A DNA stretch of 64,000 bases from JAGXRK01 sp963804005 (GCA_963804005.1 CAWDOP010000012.1:30998-94997); one strand, 5' to 3'. Counted from the first letter of the stretch, positions 50,713 through 60,430 are shown. Program-made: numbers and translations. The notes: generated by a model not told the origin, from the sequence alone.

Positions 50713-51732
50713 ATGAAAGTCTATACAAAAAAAGCTCTTAATGAATTTAACCAATCGCTTACTTACGATGATATTAGTTTAATACCTTCAGAAATATCAC
50801 GAATAAAGTCACGATCTGATGCGCTAACCAATTGTAGTTTTCTCGGATTAAAACTATCAGTGCCCGTTATTTCGAGTCCGATGGATACTGTTACCGGAAT
50901 AGAAATGGCAAAGGAATTATCAAACCTTGGCTGTCTTGGCATACTTAATCGTTTTGATTCCTCACTCGATGAAGTTTTATCCAATGGAAAAAGCGTAAGA
51001 GGAATCAAAGGCGTTTCGATCTCAGTTACAACTAGCTTAAAAACTATTGAAAAACTTGTCTCATGCAATTATGTTATTTGTATTGATACAGCAAATGCTA
51101 ATAATAAAGAAGTTCTTAAAAAAACCGAGCAGATCAGGAAAAAATTTGAATCAGCTAAACTTATTGTTGGTAATATTGCTCATGGTTCTACGCTTCAACA
51201 GCTTGAGGATGTGGGAGCAGATGCAGTAAGAGTTGGTATTGGCAGCGGAAGTGTTTGCACTACATCGATTCAAACAGGTATTGGTATTGGTCAGGTTTCT
51301 TCGCTATTGAATACTTACTTTGCAAGAGAAAATAAAAAACTGAAAATAAAAATTATTGCAGACGGCGGAATAAAATCTCCGGGTGATGTTGTAAAAGCTA
51401 TTGCTCTCGGTGCCGATATTGTGATGCTTGGAAGAATGCTTTCGGGCACAAGAGAAACACCTGGTGAAGTTATTAAGTACCAGGGACAGTTGTGGAAAAA
51501 GTACAGGGGCTCAGCTTCTTTTGGTGTAAAGATGAGAAATGAATTTATTGAAGGTGAAGAAACGATGGTTGCTTATAAAGGCGCAGTCCAGAATGTGATT
51601 AATGCTATTTCTGACGGACTGAAAAGTTCTATGAGTTATATGAACTGTCTTAATCTTAATGAACTCAGGAAAATCAATGCTTTTGCAATTTTGAGTAATA
51701 GTTCTTATCTGGAACGATTACCTAAAATTTAA
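50713..51732 (+). CDS. IMP dehydrogenase/GMP reductase family enzyme, without CBS domains
   Basis: A 339-residue TIM-barrel enzyme. N-terminal LTYDDISLIPSE and VPVISSPMDTVTGIEMA, and the catalytic-loop Cys in GIGSGSVCTTSIQTGIGIGQ, are shared by IMPDH and GMP reductase. ADGGIKSPGDVVKAIALGADIVMLG binds the phosphate. The length and absence of CBS domains fit GMP reductase, which recovers IMP from GMP, but the C-terminal YRGSASFGVKM...VAYKGAVQNVINAISDGLKSSM looks as much like IMPDH. I leave the symbol blank. Confidence 0.85.
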   Translation: MKVYTKKALNEFNQSLTYDDISLIPSEISRIKSRSDALTNCSFLGLKLSVPVISSPMDTVTGIEMAKELSNLGCLGILNRFDSSLDEVLSNGKSVRGIKGVSISVTTSLKTIEKLVSCNYVICIDTANANNKEVLKKTEQIRKKFESAKLIVGNIAHGSTLQQLEDVGADAVRVGIGSGSVCTTSIQTGIGIGQVSSLLNTYFARENKKLKIKIIADGGIKSPGDVVKAIALGADIVMLGRMLSGTRETPGEVIKYQGQLWKKYRGSASFGVKMRNEFIEGEETMVAYKGAVQNVINAISDGLKSSMSYMNCLNLNELRKINAFAILSNSSYLERLPKI

Positions 51733-51734
51733 CA

Positions 51735-53966
51735 CTATATTTTCTTCTTTTTTAGTCTCAAAGAGTTACTAACCACAGAAACAGAACTGAGCGACATTGC
51801 AAGCGCTGCAAATACAGGACTTAGTAATCCGAAAGCCGCTAACGGAACTCCGATAGCATTATAGATAAAGGCCCAGAAAAGATTTTGTTTTACAGTTTTT
51901 ATAACTGCTTTAGAGAGTTTTATAGAATTAACAACACCATTAAGATCACCGCTCATCAGAACAACGCCTGCAGTTTCAATAGCAACATCCGTTCCTGTTC
52001 CAATTGCCACACCAACATCTGCTTGTGCAAGTGCTGGTGCATCGTTTATACCATCGCCGACCATTGCTACAATATTATTCTTGTTTTGATATTCCGAAAC
52101 TATTCTTGCTTTATTTGAAGGTAAAACTTCTGCGCGGAATTCATCAATTCCAACTCTTTCCGCAATAGCTTTTGCAGTTTTGAAATTATCTCCTGTTAAT
52201 AGCACAGGTTTTATTCCCATATTTTTAATTTCCTTGATTGCGTTGACTGCATTGTCTTTAACAGGATCTTCTATTGTTATTAATCCTCTGACATTGTTAT
52301 CTATTGCTACAAGAATCACAGTCATTACTTCATCCAATAGACCATCAAACTGATTTTTAATCATTGATAAGTCAATCGAATTATCATTCATTAATTTTTC
52401 ATTACCGATAAGAACTGTTTTCTCTTCAACTTTTGCTTTGATACCAAAACCCGTGAGACTTTCAAATGAAACCAAACTCTTTACAGAAATTTCTTTTCGT
52501 GAAGAATAATCAACAATAGCTTTTGCTAATGGATGCTCTGATCTTTTTTCAGCAGGAATAATGAATGATAAAAGTTCTTTCTCAGTTATATCAAAAGTAA
52601 TAATACTTTTTACTGCAGGATTTCCTTTCGTGATAGTTCCTGTCTTATCAAAAATTATTGTGTTTACTTTATGAAATCTTTCCAGATTTTCTCCATCTTT
52701 AAATAAAATTCCATTCTGTGCACCCTTGCCCATTCCAACAATTAATGCCGTTGGAGTTGCAAGTCCCAAAGCACACGGACATGCAATTATCAACACAGCA
52801 ATAAAGTTTACCAATGCAATATTGAATTGGTTGGTAACTCCGAATAGAAGCCATCCTATAAAAGTGAATATTGCTATGAGAATTATAACAGGCACAAATA
52901 CGGAAGCAACTTTATCTGCTAATTGCTGAATTGGAGCCTTAGACCCTTGAGCGTCCTCAACAAGTTTAATTATTTGTCCAAGAACTGAATTTTGTCCTAC
53001 TTCATTAATTGTAAATTCAAATGTTCCTGTTTTATTTATTGTTCCGCCAAATACTTTTGAACCAATATCTTTTTCAACGGGGAGACTTTCGCCGGTTACC
53101 ATTGATTCATCAATTGTAGAGTATCCTTTAGTGATTTTCCCATCCGCAGGAATTTTTTCTCCCGGCTTTACAATTACAATATCGCCAGGTAACAGATCAT
53201 TAATTTGCTTTTCAAGTTCTTCGCCATCAATTACAACTAATGCAGTTTTGGGACGAAGCTCAAGCAAGTTCTTTACAGCATTTCCTGTCTGGGATTTGGC
53301 TCGAATCTCAAGCCATTTACCCATAAGTATTAATGTTATTATAACGGCAGCAGTATCATAATAAACGTGAACTTCTTGATGATGTGAAAAAAGCATTTCA
53401 GGAAAAAGTGTTACAATAAGACTAATCAAATAAGCTGAACCGGTTCCAATTGCAACAAGTGAATTCATATCTGCAGTAAAATGAAGTAAATTTTTCCAAA
53501 AAGCAGAAAAAAATCTTTTCCCGGGGATGAAAATAATCGGAGTGGTTAACAGCAGAAGAATTTTATTGATTTGTTCTGTTGATAATGGAATAATGTCGGT
53601 AAATGCTTCCCACATCATTCCCATATTTATTATTATAATTGGTATTGTTAGAATAAGTGCAAATATAAAATCCTTTTTGGTCTGTCCTTCATGTGAACTT
53701 TTATAATCTGTCGTTTGTTTCAATGAAGAAGTATCTGTCTTATTACTGAGAACAGAAAAATCAATTTTATAACCTACATCATCTACCAGCTCAGCAATTT
53801 TATTCAGATCAACATTTTCAGAATCAATTTCAAACGATACTTTTTCTGTTGCCAGGTTTACTGAAACATTCTTTATGCCTTCTGCTTTCGAAATTGCTTT
53901 TTCAACTTTTGTAACACAACTTGCACAAGTCATTCCTTCAACGGGCAGAGATATTTTTTTTGTCAT
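51735..53966 (-). CDS. copA: Copper-exporting P1B-type ATPase
   Basis: A 743-residue inner-membrane ATPase. One N-terminal HMA domain carries GMTCASCVTKVEKAI. The membrane metal site is IACPCALGLATPTALIVG, the phosphorylated Asp lies in FDKTGTITKG, the HP motif is SEHPLAKAI, and the hinge is MVGDGINDAPALAQADVG. The final helix has the MSLSSVSVVSNSLRL pattern of Cu(I) pumps. I chose the ATG at 53966 because homology begins there; an upstream extension to 54026 has none. It is encoded with a copper chaperone and a metal-linked regulator. Confidence 0.94.
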   Translation of the reverse strand: MTKKISLPVEGMTCASCVTKVEKAISKAEGIKNVSVNLATEKVSFEIDSENVDLNKIAELVDDVGYKIDFSVLSNKTDTSSLKQTTDYKSSHEGQTKKDFIFALILTIPIIIINMGMMWEAFTDIIPLSTEQINKILLLLTTPIIFIPGKRFFSAFWKNLLHFTADMNSLVAIGTGSAYLISLIVTLFPEMLFSHHQEVHVYYDTAAVIITLILMGKWLEIRAKSQTGNAVKNLLELRPKTALVVIDGEELEKQINDLLPGDIVIVKPGEKIPADGKITKGYSTIDESMVTGESLPVEKDIGSKVFGGTINKTGTFEFTINEVGQNSVLGQIIKLVEDAQGSKAPIQQLADKVASVFVPVIILIAIFTFIGWLLFGVTNQFNIALVNFIAVLIIACPCALGLATPTALIVGMGKGAQNGILFKDGENLERFHKVNTIIFDKTGTITKGNPAVKSIITFDITEKELLSFIIPAEKRSEHPLAKAIVDYSSRKEISVKSLVSFESLTGFGIKAKVEEKTVLIGNEKLMNDNSIDLSMIKNQFDGLLDEVMTVILVAIDNNVRGLITIEDPVKDNAVNAIKEIKNMGIKPVLLTGDNFKTAKAIAERVGIDEFRAEVLPSNKARIVSEYQNKNNIVAMVGDGINDAPALAQADVGVAIGTGTDVAIETAGVVLMSGDLNGVVNSIKLSKAVIKTVKQNLFWAFIYNAIGVPLAAFGLLSPVFAALAMSLSSVSVVSNSLRLKKKKI

Positions 53967-54052
53967 AAAATTATTTTTAGTTTTTGATATATTTGATGAA
54001 TAATTGAATGTCTGAATAAAAACCAATCAACCATTCAACTTCAATCATTGTA

Positions 54053-54256
54053 TTAATTAAAACTAATTACTTTGTATCCCGCATTTTCAATTGCTTTAAC
54101 AATTACTTCCGAAGATAAATTGTTTTTATCAGTATCAACTACAACAGTTCCAATTTCAACTTTATAGTCTTGTGCATTTACTTTATTTAATTCCTTCTTA
54201 ACAGCCATTACGCAATGACCACAGGACATTCCTTCAATTTTAAATGTACGTTCCAT
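54053..54256 (-). CDS. copZ: Copper chaperone, HMA domain (CopZ-like)
   Basis: A 67-residue single HMA domain with the copper motif GMSCGHCVMAVKKEL. It should carry Cu(I) to the ATPase encoded just downstream. GGAG precedes its ATG. An 86-bp spacer separates it from copA and about 90 bp from the regulator. Confidence 0.92.
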   Translation of the reverse strand: MERTFKIEGMSCGHCVMAVKKELNKVNAQDYKVEIGTVVVDTDKNNLSSEVIVKAIENAGYKVISFN

Positions 54257-54345
54257 AATTTATTCTCCTTTTATTTTCCGACGTAAAGTTATAAAAGAAA
54301 AACAGGTTGGGTGTTATAGAATAATAGGATTGATTAACAAAATCT

Positions 54346-54924
54346 TCAGATGACTTTATCTATAGGTTTTCTGCGTAAGTTTTTGAATTGTTTGAAGTAG
54401 GAAGGTGTTAGTCCGGTTACTTTTTTAAATTGATTTGACAGATGCTGAACGCTGCTGTATTCAAGCCGGTATGCAATTTCACTTAAAGTGAGTTCATCGT
54501 AAACCAGAAGTTCTTTTACCTTTTCAATTTTCTGCATGATAATGAATTTTTCAATTGTTGTTCCTTCAATTGAAGAAAATAAAGTTGAAATGTATTGATA
54601 GCTTAATGAGGTTTCATCGGCTATTGCTTTAGCATAATTAACTTTTGATATCTTACCTTCACTTAGCTCTTTCATTTTATTGATGACCGTTAATTTTATC
54701 TTTTCAATTATTCTTGAATTTTTATCATCTATAAGTTCAAACCCATTTATCTCAAGGACAGCTTTAATTTTATCAAGACTAATTTTTTCATTCGATTGTA
54801 ATTCTACTTCACCAAGAGAAATATCAAGTACCTGGTAACCAAGCTTTTCCATTTCTTCTCTAACTACTTTAATACAGCGGTTGCAAACCATATTTTTAAT
54901 ATTCAGAGTCAATTTTTCAGACAT
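54346..54924 (-). CDS. AraC-family regulator with N-terminal CxxC metal-binding-like domain
   Basis: A 192-residue one-component regulator. Residues 1-65 look like a shortened HMA/ferredoxin-like domain with NMVCNRCIKVVREEMEKLG; Cys14 and Cys17 make a potential Cu(I) site. A linker (about 66-95) is followed by a double helix-turn-helix of AraC type (LTLSEIAYRLEYSSVQHLSNQFKKVTGL), ending TPSYFKQFKNLRRKP. Its position beside copZ and copA suggests it switches them on when metal binds the CxxC pair. Known CueR and CsoR proteins are unrelated to this layout. Confidence 0.85.
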   Translation of the reverse strand: MSEKLTLNIKNMVCNRCIKVVREEMEKLGYQVLDISLGEVELQSNEKISLDKIKAVLEINGFELIDDKNSRIIEKIKLTVINKMKELSEGKISKVNYAKAIADETSLSYQYISTLFSSIEGTTIEKFIIMQKIEKVKELLVYDELTLSEIAYRLEYSSVQHLSNQFKKVTGLTPSYFKQFKNLRRKPIDKVI

Positions 54925-55006
54925 TAGATCACTTTGGAAATTTGTTTTTGGAAAGATATAAAAAAAGAAATGAAAAAATTTAATAGAAAGATGTAATTAT
55001 TAATTC

Positions 55007-55360
55007 TTACCGAAACTTTAAAGTGTACATATCCGTTTTTCCGATTGATTGAAGAGTGTATAAACTTCTATTGATTTTTTTTTCAGAGCACTTCGAATTA
55101 CTATCTGAAGAAAGATCGTTTATCACAGTAAATCTCTCAGAAGTTTTTCTTTTTCTATCGTTTTCGTGATTCAATAATATTGATTTCGGAATCTCAATTT
55201 TCTGTACTTTCACTGGACTAGCTCTATTAATCGGTTTAGGAGCTGGTTCAATCTTATTTCTTGTTCTTATCTTGTAAATAGAATAGGAAAGTGAGAAAAT
55301 ACCAAAGACCAGTAGTATGATTAAAAAAATAGTCTGCTTTATGATTTCAAATAATTCCAT
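55007..55360 (-). CDS. Small single-pass membrane protein, unknown
   Basis: A 117-residue protein with an N-terminal helix (FEIIKQTIFLIILLVFGIFSL) and a basic, Ser-rich, probably disordered tail (KPINRASPVKVQKIEIPKS, NDRKRKTSERF). No family recognised. The following copper-regulator gene on the same strand is about 80 bp away; a link is not evident. Confidence 0.5.
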   Translation of the reverse strand: MELFEIIKQTIFLIILLVFGIFSLSYSIYKIRTRNKIEPAPKPINRASPVKVQKIEIPKSILLNHENDRKRKTSERFTVINDLSSDSNSKCSEKKINRSLYTLQSIGKTDMYTLKFR

Positions 55361-55568
55361 TTTTCTTGCGGTTTTATTAAATATTTGCCAATTATTGTAC
55401 CAAATAACTAAGATGCAATAAAGTCAAAAATCAAAAAATATTTGAAGAATTCTTAGTTGAATCTATTTTGAATTGAGAAAGTTATCAATTTGAGAAAAAA
55501 ATCTACTTTTCCATAAAAAGTATTCCATGCTTTTACTTATCCATAATAATTGATTTTATATCAAAACT

Positions 55569-55596
55569 TTGATAACTTAACCTCCTAATTTATAAA
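55569..55596 (+). promoter_or_regulatory. Putative sigma-70-like promoter for the HU gene
   Basis: TTGATA (55569-55574) and TATAAA (55591-55596), 16 bp apart, 36 bp before the HU start. Pattern match only. Confidence 0.4.
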
Positions 55597-55632
55597 GACT
55601 TAGTAAATTCTTCACTAATCAAAAGGCAAAAA

Positions 55633-55935
55633 ATGACAAAGGCAGATATTGTCGACAGGGTTGCAGCCGGAACAGGTTTAACTAAACTTGAGACCGAAGC
55701 AATTATTGAAGGATTCATTACAACTGTAATTGAAGCTTTGAAAGACGGTAAAGGAATTGAGATAAGAGGTTTCGGCAGCTATAAAGTTAAGAAAAAGAAC
55801 GCACGTCAAGCACGAAATCCTAAAACAGGTGAACAGGTATTTGTACCTGAGCATTTTGTACCAACATTCAAGTTCTCAAAAGACTTTAAAGATATTGTTG
55901 ATAAAGGAATGAAGGAAAAAGGAACAGCTATCTGA
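55633..55935 (+). CDS. HU/IHF-family DNA-binding protein
   Basis: A 100-residue nucleoid protein that binds and bends DNA as a dimer. It has TKADIVDRVAAGTGLTKLET, the hallmark IEIRGFGSYKVKKKNARQARNPKTGE and the Pro of the intercalating arm in ARNPKTGEQVFVPEHFVPTF. A short C-terminal extension (KFSKDFKDIVDKGMKEKGTAI) follows. Its stop codon overlaps the next start (TGATG), coupling it to the TPR gene. Confidence 0.94.
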   Translation: MTKADIVDRVAAGTGLTKLETEAIIEGFITTVIEALKDGKGIEIRGFGSYKVKKKNARQARNPKTGEQVFVPEHFVPTFKFSKDFKDIVDKGMKEKGTAI

Positions 55936-56639
55936 TGACAAAGTTTTGTGGTGAATGCGGATTTGAGTTTGACAGGGATTATAAATTTTGTCCCGAGTGC
56001 GGAATAAAAGTATCGCGTTCTTCTGATGAAAGAAAAACAGGAAAGATAACTAAACCGGGAAAAGTTAAACCTGCAGCAGTCGATGATAAACGGTTAGACC
56101 CTAAAGTTATTATCGGAATATTTGGTGGTGGAGCAATAATAATACTTCTTATTTTTCTATTGACAGGTAAATTTGATTCACCAGGTACTACCCAAACATC
56201 TATGCCGCCACAAACGAGTTCAGGTGTAGATTTGAATAATCTTCAACTTATAAACCAACTTGAAGAAAAAATAAAATTAAATCCTGAGGATCACCAAACT
56301 TTGCTCGATCTGGCGCATCTGAAAAATGATTCGGGGTTATTTGAACAGGCAATAATTAATTATAAATCTTATCTTGAACTTCATCCTGATGATGCAGATG
56401 CAAGAATTGATATGGGAGTTTGTTATTTCAATTTGCAGGATTTTGAAACTGCAAAAAAAGAAATGTTAAAAGCACTTGAGTATTCACCAAAACATCAGAT
56501 AGGTCATTTGAATTTGGGTGTTGTTACTTTAAGTGCCGGTAATCTTGAAGAATCGAAAGAATGGTTTAAAAAAACGATTGAAATTGATCCCGCGTCCGAT
56601 GTTGCAAAGCGGGCAGAGGAATTATTAAAATCACATTAA
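55935..56639 (+). CDS. Zinc-ribbon membrane protein with TPR repeats
   Basis: A 234-residue protein. Residues 1-30 form a zinc ribbon (FCGECGFEF and FCPECGIKV), followed by a basic linker, one membrane helix (about 55-74, VIIGIFGGGAIIILLIFLL) and an extracytoplasmic or cytoplasmic domain of three to four TPR units (about 95-230, EDHQTLLDLAHLKNDSGLFEQAI, AKKEMLKALEYSPKHQIGHLNLG). It probably scaffolds a complex. Function unknown; it is translationally coupled to HU. Confidence 0.85.
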   Translation: MTKFCGECGFEFDRDYKFCPECGIKVSRSSDERKTGKITKPGKVKPAAVDDKRLDPKVIIGIFGGGAIIILLIFLLTGKFDSPGTTQTSMPPQTSSGVDLNNLQLINQLEEKIKLNPEDHQTLLDLAHLKNDSGLFEQAIINYKSYLELHPDDADARIDMGVCYFNLQDFETAKKEMLKALEYSPKHQIGHLNLGVVTLSAGNLEESKEWFKKTIEIDPASDVAKRAEELLKSH

Positions 56640-56668
56640 ATTAATTTATCCTAATTAAGGAGTAGCGA

Positions 56669-56764
56669 ATGCCTTGCGGTAAAAAAAGAAAACGCCATAA
56701 AATGTCGACTCACAAAAGAAAAAAAAGATTAAGAAAGAACAGACATAAAAAGAAAATAAGATAG
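56669..56764 (+). CDS. 31-residue very basic AURKAIP1/COX24-type protein
   Basis: An easily missed small gene: MPCGKKRKRHKM followed by STHKRKKRLRKNRHKKKIR. Eighteen of the 31 residues are Lys or Arg and four are His. AAGGAG lies six bases before the ATG. The MPxGKKRKRHKMxTHKRKKRLRKNRHKKK pattern is that of the small AURKAIP1/COX24-like proteins in Bacteroidetes and Chlorobi relatives, which are related to mitochondrial mS38 and are probably ribosome-associated. It is followed by a terminator-like hairpin, which supports a discrete gene. Confidence 0.85.
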   Translation: MPCGKKRKRHKMSTHKRKKRLRKNRHKKKIR

Positions 56765-56786
56765 TCATTTAAGTTAAGGATTTGTC

Positions 56787-56817
56787 TGAGGCTGAGGATT
56801 AAATTACCTTAGCCTCA
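56787..56817 (+). terminator. Terminator-like hairpin after the 31-residue gene
   Basis: An 11-bp stem (TGAGGCTGAGG with CCTTAGCCTCA, one mismatch) with a 9-nt AT loop; only a short T-run follows. Confidence 0.55.
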
Positions 56818-56899
56818 AGCTTAACCTTTTAAAAATTATTTAAATTACTAACCAATAATAATTCAACTTACATTTTTCCAATAGTTTGCTTTTACACAT

Positions 56900-56972
56900 G
56901 CCAACTTAGCTCAGTTGGTAGAGCAGCTCATTCGTAATGAGCAGGTCGCCGGTTCGACTCCGGCAGTTGGCT
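56900..56972 (+). tRNA. tRNA-Thr (anticodon CGT)
   Basis: A 73-nt cloverleaf: acceptor arms GCCAACT/AGTTGGC, D-arm GCTC...GAGC, anticodon arm GCTCA-TTCGTAA-TGAGC with anticodon CGT, T-arm GCCGG-TTCGACT-CCGGC and a T discriminator. The 3' CCA is not encoded. It lies just before a restriction-modification island, and tRNA ends are frequent integration sites. Confidence 0.95.
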
Positions 56973-56990
56973 CTGAAAATTTCAAATTCA

Positions 56991-57027
56991 GATTAAAAAA
57001 TCCTTCCTTAATGCTTACAATTGTTGA
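56991..57027 (+). repeat. Direct repeat, copy A (37 bp)
   Basis: Starts GATTAAAAAATC and ends GCTTACAATTGTTGA; matches 61510-61546 at 35 of 37 bases. It begins 18 bp after the tRNA gene, one of the points bounding the type IIG module. Confidence 0.75.
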
Positions 57028-57143
57028 TAATCATTTATTACACACTAATTACACACTGTAAATCCAGAGAAACAGCTGAACAACCATTTGATGTTTCATA
57101 AGTGCTAATAACATACTTTGAGCTGTAAAATGTGCTCATTCAT

Positions 57144-57169
57144 AGCCGGAAGAAATGCCGGCTTTTTTT
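57144..57169 (+). terminator. Rho-independent terminator
   Basis: Arms AGCCGG and CCGGCT with an 8-nt loop and a run of seven T. No gene lies directly upstream except the tRNA, so it may end tRNA transcription or be left from a lost gene. Confidence 0.8.
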
Positions 57170-57366
57170 GTTTAACCCTGTTTCCGTTGCGTTTTAGCAA
57201 TTAAAAAAATGTTAGACTTATTAAAATCCTTTCATTATTTTTCAGTGCTTCTATTTTACAGGGTTCAGATCGCGTATGACGATTACTCTCCCTTTGACCT
57301 CTTTTAATTACCTCGGGGGAGCCGAGTTGGTGGGTAAATTTATTAATCAATTAAGTCAATTTACAT

Positions 57367-60300
57367 ATGCCTCTTTTCCAAAAATCAGTTGTTAACAAGT
57401 ACTTAAAAAATCTTAATCCAAAAACTCTGGATGAAGCTTACAAGCAATTCTTGCAGTTTTATGGTGATACAGAACGTATTGAAAACATACGTTTACTTAA
57501 GGAAGAAAATTACCAGGAAGGTTTCTTACGCGAGATATTTGTTGATGTTCTTGGCTACACTATCAATCCAGATAAAAGCTACAACCTTACAACTGAGTTC
57601 AAAAATCTAACTGATTCCAAAAAAGCTGATGGTGCAATCCTGCTTGCTGAAAAAGCTATCGGTGTTATTGAGTTAAAATCCACAAAAACTCCGGACCTTG
57701 AATCAATCTGTGACCAGGCATTTAATTATAAAAACAATCAACCTAATTGCAGGTTTGTAATTACATCCAACTTTGAAAAACTACGTCTCTACATTGATAA
57801 CGCAACAGATTGGGAAGAGTTTAATTTATTTCAACTTGATTTCGAAAGTTTCCACAGGTTTTATCTTTATTTAAGCAGAGATAGCATTTTTAATGGTATT
57901 ACAACAAAGTTAAAAGATGAATCCAAACTGCACGAAGAAGATATAACAGGTAAGCTTTATAACAATTACTCCGTTTTTAAGCAGCAGTTGTTTAATGATT
58001 TAATAAAACACAATCCACAGCAGAATAAACTTTTGCTTTTCCATAAATCGCAAAAACTGTTGGATAGAATATTGTTTGTGTTATTTGCAGAAGACCGTGG
58101 TTTGCTTCCGCCTAATGCAATTACTAAGATTGTTGACCAATGGAAATCCCTTAAAGATCTCGACGAAGAAAAATCACTTTACTCACGCTTTGTAAAATTG
58201 TTTCATCACTTAGATGAAGGACATAAATACAAAGAGTATGAATTGCCTGCTTACAATGGCGGTCTATTCGAGGAAGATACTTTGCTTGATAGTTTAATTA
58301 TTTCCAATGAAGTGCTTCACTCAAACTCGCTAAAACTTTCCTCGTATGATTTTAACACCGAAGTTGATGTAAACATTCTTGGTCATATTTTTGAAAACAG
58401 CATTACCGAAATTGAAAAGGTTAAAGCAGAGATTAAAGGTGAACAGTCTGATAAGAACCGTAGTCGCAGAAAAAAAGAAGGCATATTTTATACTCCTAAG
58501 TACATCACAAAATATATTGTCGATAATACCGTTGGTGCTCTTTGCAACGAAAAGAAAAAAGAACTTAGCATTGATAATATTGAAAATGAGATTATTGAGA
58601 ACAGTCGTACTACAAAAGGTAAGCTCACCAAAAAAGCCGAAACACTTTTACAAAAGCTTAATGATTATAGGGCTTTCTTAAAATCGTTAAAGATTCTGGA
58701 TCCTGCTTGCGGTAGTGGTGCGTTCCTAAATCAGGCATTGGAGTTTTTAATTAATGAACACGAATTGATTGATAGTTACAGGCGTGAACTTGAACAAGAT
58801 AGTTTAGGTCTTTATGATATTACTAAAACTATTCTTGAAAATAATCTTTACGGTGTGGATATAAATGAAGAAGCAGTTGAAATTGCAAAACTTTCTTTGT
58901 GGATACGAACTGCAGAACGTGGTAGAAAACTTTCTGATCTTAACAATAACATTAAATGCGGTAACTCTTTAATTGATGATCCGGCTGTAGCTGGTGATAA
59001 AGCTTTTGATTGGCAAGAAGAATTTCCTGAGATTATGCGAGATGGTGGCTTTGATGTTATTATTGGTAATCCACCTTATATATCAAATAAAAAAATGCAT
59101 AGAGAAAATCTTCAGCATTTTATAAAATTCTGGAATCAAAAATATGAGTCTTAAAAGGCTGGAAATTATGACATTTATGTGCTCTTTGTTGAACAAGGAT
59201 TAAAATTATTAAAGAGTAATTCTTATTTATCTTTTATACTTCCAAATAAATTTTTGATTGCAAAATATTCTAAAGTAATACTTAAGATTATTTATGATAA
59301 ATTCAGTTTTGTTGAAATCGTAGATTATTCGAATATAAATGTGTTTGAAGAGGCATCTGTTTATCCAATTATCGTTACAATAAGGAATAATTCTTTTAAA
59401 TATAAAACTGTAAATAGGAAAACTTTAATATTTGAAAACAATAGAATTACTTTTAATACAAAACAATGGGATTTTATTGAACTGAAATTTATGGACTCAA
59501 AAGGTGATCACTCTGCAAAGATTGTTGAGAAGATTAGATCAACTCGAAATACTATAAATCATCTAATAGCATTTGAACCGGGTATAAATGGTTTTCAATT
59601 TACAAATTACTCCAAGTGTGTTACTGAGGGTAAAAAAAATGAAGATTCAAAAAAATTAATCGTTACAGGGAATATAGACCCTTATGTTATTCTTGGTGTA
59701 ATTACTAGATACAAAAAGGTGGATTATCAAGATCCATATATTTATTATGATCCAAAGATAATTTCTGATGGTAAATGGGCGTTATTTAATAAACCTAAAA
59801 TTTTAGTGGCTGGTATGACAAAAAGAATTGAAGCATATGGTGATTTTCTTGGCGCAATGGCCCCTGCTGTTAGTGTTTATAGTCTTTGTGCAGACGTTTC
59901 ACTTTTAAAAGGTGTCCTTTTAATTCTTAATTCTAAACTGATTAATTGGTTTTTCGCTCATAAGTTTTCTGATAAGCATTTAGCTGGTGGATATATAAGC
60001 ATAAATAACACATTGCTAAAAGAAATTCCTTTTTTAAATATTCCTACTAATATTTCTAATGATCTTAATAATAGAATTTCATCATTACATTTTGATAAAT
60101 TTTCAAAACAAAACACATTTCTTTCACGCATACAATCCAACTTTACAATAGAAAAACCATCCAACAAACTAAAAGAGTTTTACAACTACGATTTCAAGAC
60201 ATTCATTTCAGAATTAAAGAAAAAGAAAATAACACTAACTCTAAAACAACAAGATGAGTGGGAACAATACTTTAATGAATACAAAACAGAAATAAATAAA

Positions 60301-60408
60301 CTCCAACAGCAAATAAACCAAACAGATAAAGAAATAGACCAGCTTGTTTACAAACTTTACGGCTTAACAGAAGAAGAAATAAAAATTGTAGAAGAAAGTA
60401 TTAAATAA
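57367..60408 (+). pseudogene. Type IIG restriction enzyme / N6-adenine methyltransferase with in-frame stop
   Basis: One frame of 1013 codons broken only by a TAA at 59152-59154 (codon 596). Residues 1-180 form a PD-(D/E)xK nuclease (D88, E102 and K104 in KKADGAI and GVIELK). A helical part follows, then the methyltransferase: motif I ILDPACGSGAFLN at about 443-455 and IIGNPPYI at 565-572. After the stop come YDIYVLFVEQGLKLL and NSYLSFILPNKFL, then a TaqI-like target-recognition domain and a coiled C-terminus. Such enzymes both methylate and cut DNA as one chain. Unless the stop is error or read through, the enzyme lacks its recognition domain. Confidence 0.85.
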
Positions 60409-60430
60409 TTTTTTAGTTAAAGGTTTTACT

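Larger units (their letters stand above)
56973..57366. other. 394-bp region between tRNA-Thr and the type IIG gene
   Basis: No gene seen. It contains copy A of a direct repeat (56991-57027), a tandem of ATTACACACT units near 57038-57058, a terminator hairpin (57144-57169) and a CTCGG/CCGAG inverted pair near 57313. It looks like an integration junction plus the promoter region of the restriction enzyme. Confidence 0.55.

Noticed and set aside
56900..56972. tRNA 3' end as an att core repeated in the island
   Set aside because: I found no second copy of the tRNA 3' sequence up to 64000; it could lie outside the window.
57003..57057. Short frame MLTIVDNHLLHTNYTL after the tRNA as a gene
   Set aside because: Sixteen codons, no ribosome site; the first six codons are simply the shared repeat.
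59140..59180. Frameshift as the cause of the break in the type IIG gene
   Set aside because: The reading frame is the same before and after TAA 59152-59154; a single nonsense codon explains it.
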